From: Puccinellia tenuiflora
Taxonomy: Eukaryota > Streptophyta > Magnoliopsida > Poales > Poaceae
DNA length: 64,000 nucleotides
NCBI GenBank assembly: GCA_012064385.1
Contig: QRDG01001981.1
Coordinates: 1 to 64,000, forward strand
Direction: 5' to 3'
Both the position numbers and the translations under genes were made by a program. Positions 60,207 through 64,000 of the stretch are shown here, piece by piece; position 1 is the first letter of the stretch, and each line of letters starts with the position of its first letter. The notes under the pieces were generated by a model, which did no database searches, was not told the DNA's origin, and worked only from the letters and a program-made list of their open reading frames with translations.

Positions 60207-60382
60207 GGTGCCGAGTTTGCATGTTCGACACGCGACACTTTATCCCGGTGTCGTTGTTTTTAAACACCATCACGGTCGTCGCATATTTCAAATATCTAGC
60301 AACATACTTTCGCTCATCATGATGACCATTGTGCCCCGCTCTACATATAGAACAAAGGATTATATTAGAAACAAAATATTTC

Positions 60383-60479
60383 AAAAATTTGGCTGACCTT
60401 TTGCTAATTTTTGGCCTTAGGAGTGCCGGAAAATTCGCCGAAATGGAAATGAATCTACATTTCGGCGAAAACATCGGAA
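60383..60479. repeat. Second copy of the hairpin arm, upstream of the transposase
   Basis: About 97 bp matching 55296-55393 in the same orientation with scattered differences (shared core TTGCTAATTTTTGGCC, AGGAGTGCCGGAAA, GGAAATGAATC). Here the opposite arm is absent. It lies about 175 bp upstream of the first transposase segment. Confidence 0.85.
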
Positions 60480-60915
60480 CTAATCATTTCGATCATGGCA
60501 TACACATATGCAAACACACGCAACCACACCACACATCCTCATCCATCACAATGCAACCAACTCATCCATCACACATGCATACAACAACCACAAACATATC
60601 ACAACCCTTCTCATCCATCACATAGAACCACACACATCAAAGCCTTCTCATCCATACATACACTCACCTTCCAACAAATTGACGTCGAAAGAGAGAGCGC
60701 CCGAGGAGGAAGATCGAGCACGAGGTGGGGAGATGTTTCCTCACATATACATGAAGAAAATAATTAAGTGATTTATGTGGAATATGTGAAGAGAGAGAAG
60801 AAAATGAGGTGGAGAGAGGAAGGGGCGTGCAGATCTGAATTGAGAGTGGGGAGGAGGAAGAGGAGAGGAAAAGAGGAGAAAGGGGGTGGTGGTGGCAGCC
60901 AAAAAGTAAAAGTGC
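60480..60915. other. Upstream region of the CACTA transposase
   Basis: A CA/TCATCCATCAC-rich stretch (60500-60670), then a purine-rich block (60780-60900, GAGAGAGG-type). No gene. The layout (hairpin arm, CA-rich repeats, purine/GC-rich block, subterminal motifs) parallels 55296-56552 upstream of the second gene. Confidence 0.5.
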
Positions 60916-61380
60916 ACCCAGGCTTAGCCGTGCGCACGAATGGTGGCTGCGCCACCACTATATCCTAGCCGTGCGCACAATAATTCCCTGCGCCACGGCT
61001 AAGTGGGGTAAAATTCGCGCCAGAATTGGTAAAGGTGGACCCACGCTTACCCGTGGCGCACAGGAGCACAGTGCGCCACGGCTAAGTGGGGTAAAATTGG
61101 CGCCAAAAATGTGCACCGGTCCCAAACTTAGCCGTGGCGCAGGGTATTACTGTGCGCCACGGCTACGCGGATACCCGTGGCGCACATGTTTCTGCGCGCC
61201 ACGCCTAAGTGCGCACAGGCCGGCCGTCCAGGGCCCAACTTAGCCGTGCGCACATCTTAGAGACCTGCGCACGGCTAAGTTAGTGTCCGTGGCGCAGCAC
61301 GAAGCGGTGCGCCACGCATACTTAGCCATGGCGCACCATTCTGACAGTGCGCCACGGCCACGTGGCTTACCTATAAGCCT
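60916..61380. repeat. Right subterminal repeat array of the CACTA element
   Basis: A dozen or more copies of GCCGTGGCGCA, CCGTGCGCAC and their complements, ending beside the right terminus at 61392. On the element's strand this is the 5' end. Confidence 0.88.
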
Positions 61381-61392
61381 TTTCCTATAGTG

Positions 61393-62053
61393 TGGCAACT
61401 GTCAATAGAATGGATAGTTCGTCATTCAGACCATTTAGAAACCTTTCTTTCCTCTTAGTATCTGTATCAGCATCATCCGGTGCGTAGCGCGACAGGTTAT
61501 TGAACTCATTCATGTATTCTATTATGTTTCGGTCGTCTTGTCGAAGATCGAGAAATCTTCCCTCTTCAGCTTCATCACTCCTGATGAAACATGTGCAGTA
61601 CGGAATCCTTTTGAAATAAATCCCATGTCATCTCTTCAATGGGGTAAGTGATCTGGTAGCTGTCCCACAGTCTGCTGCAGGTCCTTCTAATAGGTGTGCC
61701 GCGAATCTAACCTTCTCAGCATCTGTGCATCCGATGGTCACCCAAATCCTTATTCACAGATCGTAGCCAATCGTCGGCCAAAATAGGTTCTGCAGCTCTT
61801 GAGAACTTTTCCGGTCGAAGCTTTAAGAATCTGATCAACAATCCACTTGAGTGGGAGGTGGTGCTAGAATGTCCTTGTGGTCTTCCTGGTTGTGGGTCAT
61901 CAACTGATTCAACTGTTTCTGTGCATCCAGTAACGTGTTAGTGTAGGTATCACCGAGTTGTTGGGATTTGGCTGGACATCTATTTAGTTGGCATGGATGA
62001 GTAGAGATACAGGATACTAAGGGAAGTATTAATACCCATACACAGCAGATCAA
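61393..62053 (-). pseudogene. Gag start of a Tekay/Del-like Gypsy
   Basis: In patched minus-strand frames one reads FLKLRPEKFSRAAEPILADD, CTDAEKVRFAAHLLEGPAAD, FRTAHVSSG, FLDLRQDDRNIIEYMNEFNN and LSRYAPDDADTDTKRKERFL, then LNGLNDELSILLTVA. This is the conserved Tekay/Del gag core. Several frame changes and a stop break it. It is cut at 61392 by the CACTA end. The N-terminal segment near 61860-62053 is Gln/Leu-rich. Confidence 0.82.
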
Positions 62054-62614
62054 GGCAATTCATCTTCAAGCAACATCTAGCAAGCATCAACAGTAAAACA
62101 ACCAATAGGGATAAAAATAACTCCTCCTACTTAATTTTCGAAATTATAGTTTGGATAACAAACAAACACAACAAGGATTTTTCAAAATAAACACGATTGT
62201 ACTGCCATACCACAATTTGGTAAGTCACTACAATATTACGATAACGTTATTCTAATAAAATGGTGGTCTATTCTATCTCTTCCTTCAGTGCTTCAGCATT
62301 CTCTTCTATTTCTTTGAGCTCGTCGTGGTACTTCTAGATGTTGTGAAGTCAAGATTTGAAGTCTTCGATCAAGGCACTTGATGGCTTCTCATAATTGTCA
62401 TGTTGATCTTCAACGTCTCGGAAACATTTCTGAGTTATGGTCATCTTAAATAAGATAAGATAACTTAGAAAGCAATTAGTTGAGAAGGTTATAAGAAGAT
62501 ATTAGGAAAGATTTAGACAAGGAGAAAATAACTTTTGTTCCTATGGTCATTCTTATTTCTAATCCAAACCTAAGGTTTCGAGCCTACAGGCAACATTACG
62601 CTCTGATACCATCT
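62054..62614 (-). other. Leader and primer binding site of the Tekay/Del-like Gypsy
   Basis: A non-coding leader with the primer site TGGTATCAGAGC (complement at 62601-62612), two bases from the LTR end. This is the initiator-tRNA-Met type site usual for chromoviruses. Confidence 0.85.
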
Positions 62615-64000
62615 GTAGCGCCTTGCTTAGAAAAGCAATGACATTCTGTGAATATGCTATTCCCTGGATCGAGTATGGATAGCAATTCACAATAGATGTA
62701 ATACCATGCATCAATGTCAAATAATTATTACATCGCGAGATCCATAAATAAAATATTCTTTACAAATTGCATAGCCAAAGGCTAGCTTCAATGCAAAGTT
62801 TGGCAGCGGAAACATAAGTAGCACAGAGAGCTTCTCATCTTCATGTGCCACTGGCATACATGTTGGTTGCAAGCTCGAAAGGTAGACTCCCACGCGTCAT
62901 CGTAATAACCTGCAACATAACGTTGTAGCCCAGGGAATTTGGGTCAATACCTTGTGACAGGCCGGCAAGTGATCTTTGGTGGAGTATAAAATGGCAAGTC
63001 TAAATCTATATGCATATCTGGCTGGTGAGTTGAAAGGCTCTTGCGCAAAGCAAATTTTATCCTATACTTTCAAAATTATTTCTTTCTTTCCAAAAACTTA
63101 TGAGACAATTCCTGGTGTATAATCCAGTGCCACAATGAGGCAATTCCTGGTACGTATCCAGTGCCACAATTGAGGCAATTCCTGGCTTATATCCAGTGTC
63201 CCTTCTACCCTTGTTCACCATCAAAATTTTTTATGAAATTGGAATGAGGAGATTTTCCATCGACATCCTGTCCAGCTGCTCAGAATTGTCCGTAACCGGG
63301 GACACGGCTATGATCATAGTTTTACACTCTCGAGAGGTTGTGCACTTTCACCACGAGACTTCATCAACCCATTATGACCTTGACCTTCTTGAAGTGAAAA
63401 GGAAAGGTGAAGATGAAGACGAGACCTTTGGGACCAGTCCCCTGTTCGTCAGGCAGACCCATACAAGACATTCTTCCGCTGAGAACTACCGGAATCAGGT
63501 TCCTAGAACTTACTTAGTCAGGCAGAGCCATAATACCAAGTGGCTGCACTGGAAGCAATCTAAACTTGGAGTGACTTAAATCTCTTTGTTCCTGGGTGGC
63601 CGTTCACAAGTGCACATACTCAGGTATAACCAGGAAATGGCCCTGAGCAGCCACTCAACTTTGTACCACCATAGAGCAAAATCAAATGCCACCCAGGTAG
63701 TTCATTAACTTAATAGAGTTTTTATCCTTTCATACTACAATAAAACGTTTCAGCATTGCAGTTCTTACATCTACCAAGTTAATGGTTCCTAGACCAACGG
63801 AATAAAGGGTGATATACTAATAGGTCTGCATAGCAATATAGTAGTACACCTATCATGCATACTACTGAAATAGTCTACAATGCATTTATAATAAAATAGT
63901 AGGTCTTTCATGAAAGGGTGTATGCACTTGCCTTTTGGAACTTGTCGTTGCTCACACATCTTTTTTCAACGTAGCTCATAGCTCTCCGTCAATCTATACA
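62615..64000 (-). repeat. 5' LTR of the Tekay/Del-like Gypsy (runs off the window)
   Basis: On the minus strand the LTR ends ...CTAAGCAAGGCGCTACA at 62615, next to the primer site. It extends at least 1386 bp to the window edge, so its start and target duplication are not visible. The ...AAGCAAGGCGCTACA end is typical of Tekay/Del LTRs as I recall them. Open frames in it are chance. Confidence 0.78.
63103..63201. repeat. 35-bp tandem repeat inside the LTR
   Basis: Three imperfect units (63103, 63138, 63173), each of the form GAGGCAATTCCTGGT...ATCCAGTGCCACAAT. Such small arrays are frequent in long LTRs. Confidence 0.85.

Larger units (their letters stand above)
51064..61392 (-). mobile_element. 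Large CACTA (En/Spm-type) DNA transposon
   Basis: Ends CACTACTAGGGAAAAGCC (left) and, inverted, CACTATAGGAAAAGGC (right) bound 10.3 kb. Subterminal arrays of GTGGCGCA and its complement sit inside both ends and also in the middle. Two genes read leftwards: transposase (60206 to 56874) and a second gene (55163 to 51598), as in grass CACTA elements. The adjoining triplets ACT and TGG do not match, and the flanks belong to different retroelements. The present ends may therefore come from a recombination rather than one clean insertion. Confidence 0.88.

Noticed and set aside
63196..63579. 127-codon open frame in the right-hand LTR
   Set aside because: Antisense to the LTR, begins in the 35-bp tandem repeat and has no recognisable domain.
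1..64000. CRISPR arrays, tRNA/rRNA genes, bacterial-type operons
   Set aside because: No direct-repeat/spacer arrays, no tRNA cloverleaf or rRNA sequence seen; the short tandem repeats present lack spacers and the gene content is that of plant transposons.

Overview
This window is nuclear DNA from a grass, most likely a pooid (wheat/barley/oat/ryegrass relatives). Evidence: nested Copia, Gypsy and CACTA transposons with plant-specific hallmarks (a second RNase H and an antisense gene in Tat-type Gypsy elements, chromodomain integrases, tRNA-type primer sites, a Stowaway MITE beginning CTCCCTCC), plus an LTR of the TGATACGT type that is familiar from pooid genomes. I found no convincing host gene, tRNA, rRNA or CRISPR. 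Almost every coding signal is a transposon gene, and most are broken.

Layout. 1-7440 is a damaged Copia element read on the minus strand. Its integrase is followed by a tandem array of about 2.4 kb units (260-bp LTR, RNase H, truncated reverse transcriptase, unidentified spacer X). One unit carries a solo LTR with perfect target duplications. 7441-11942 is degenerate, partly GC-rich DNA that includes one LTR end. 11943-20678 is a complete Tat-type Gypsy (plus strand) with TSD GAGAA. Then come a Stowaway MITE, about 4 kb of AT-rich DNA with diffuse repeats, and mostly anonymous sequence to 29577.

29578-49095 is a nest. A 5'-truncated chromovirus (plus) abuts, LTR to LTR, a second chromovirus (minus). 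The second is split inside its integrase by a 13.4-kb Tat-type Gypsy (minus). That Gypsy carries a 1.3-kb non-autonomous CACTA in its reverse transcriptase and a spliced antisense gene with its own TATA box between pol and the 3' LTR.

49096-51063 holds two LTR fragments. 51064-61392 is a large CACTA element read on the minus strand: a frameshifted transposase gene, then an apparently intact three-exon second gene (1127 codons) whose C-terminus resembles an Ulp1/C48 protease that has lost its catalytic His and Cys. Upstream of the second gene lie a ~72-bp-arm hairpin, a tandem repeat and an internal cluster of the subterminal motif. One hairpin arm is also found upstream of the transposase. 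61393-64000 is the gag start, primer site and 5' LTR of a Tekay/Del-like Gypsy (minus).

How the parts work together: the retroelement genes formed gag-protease-reverse transcriptase-RNase H-integrase polyproteins, all now interrupted. The CACTA second gene and the antisense Gypsy gene are the only spliced, largely preserved reading frames, and they are the most interesting objects here.
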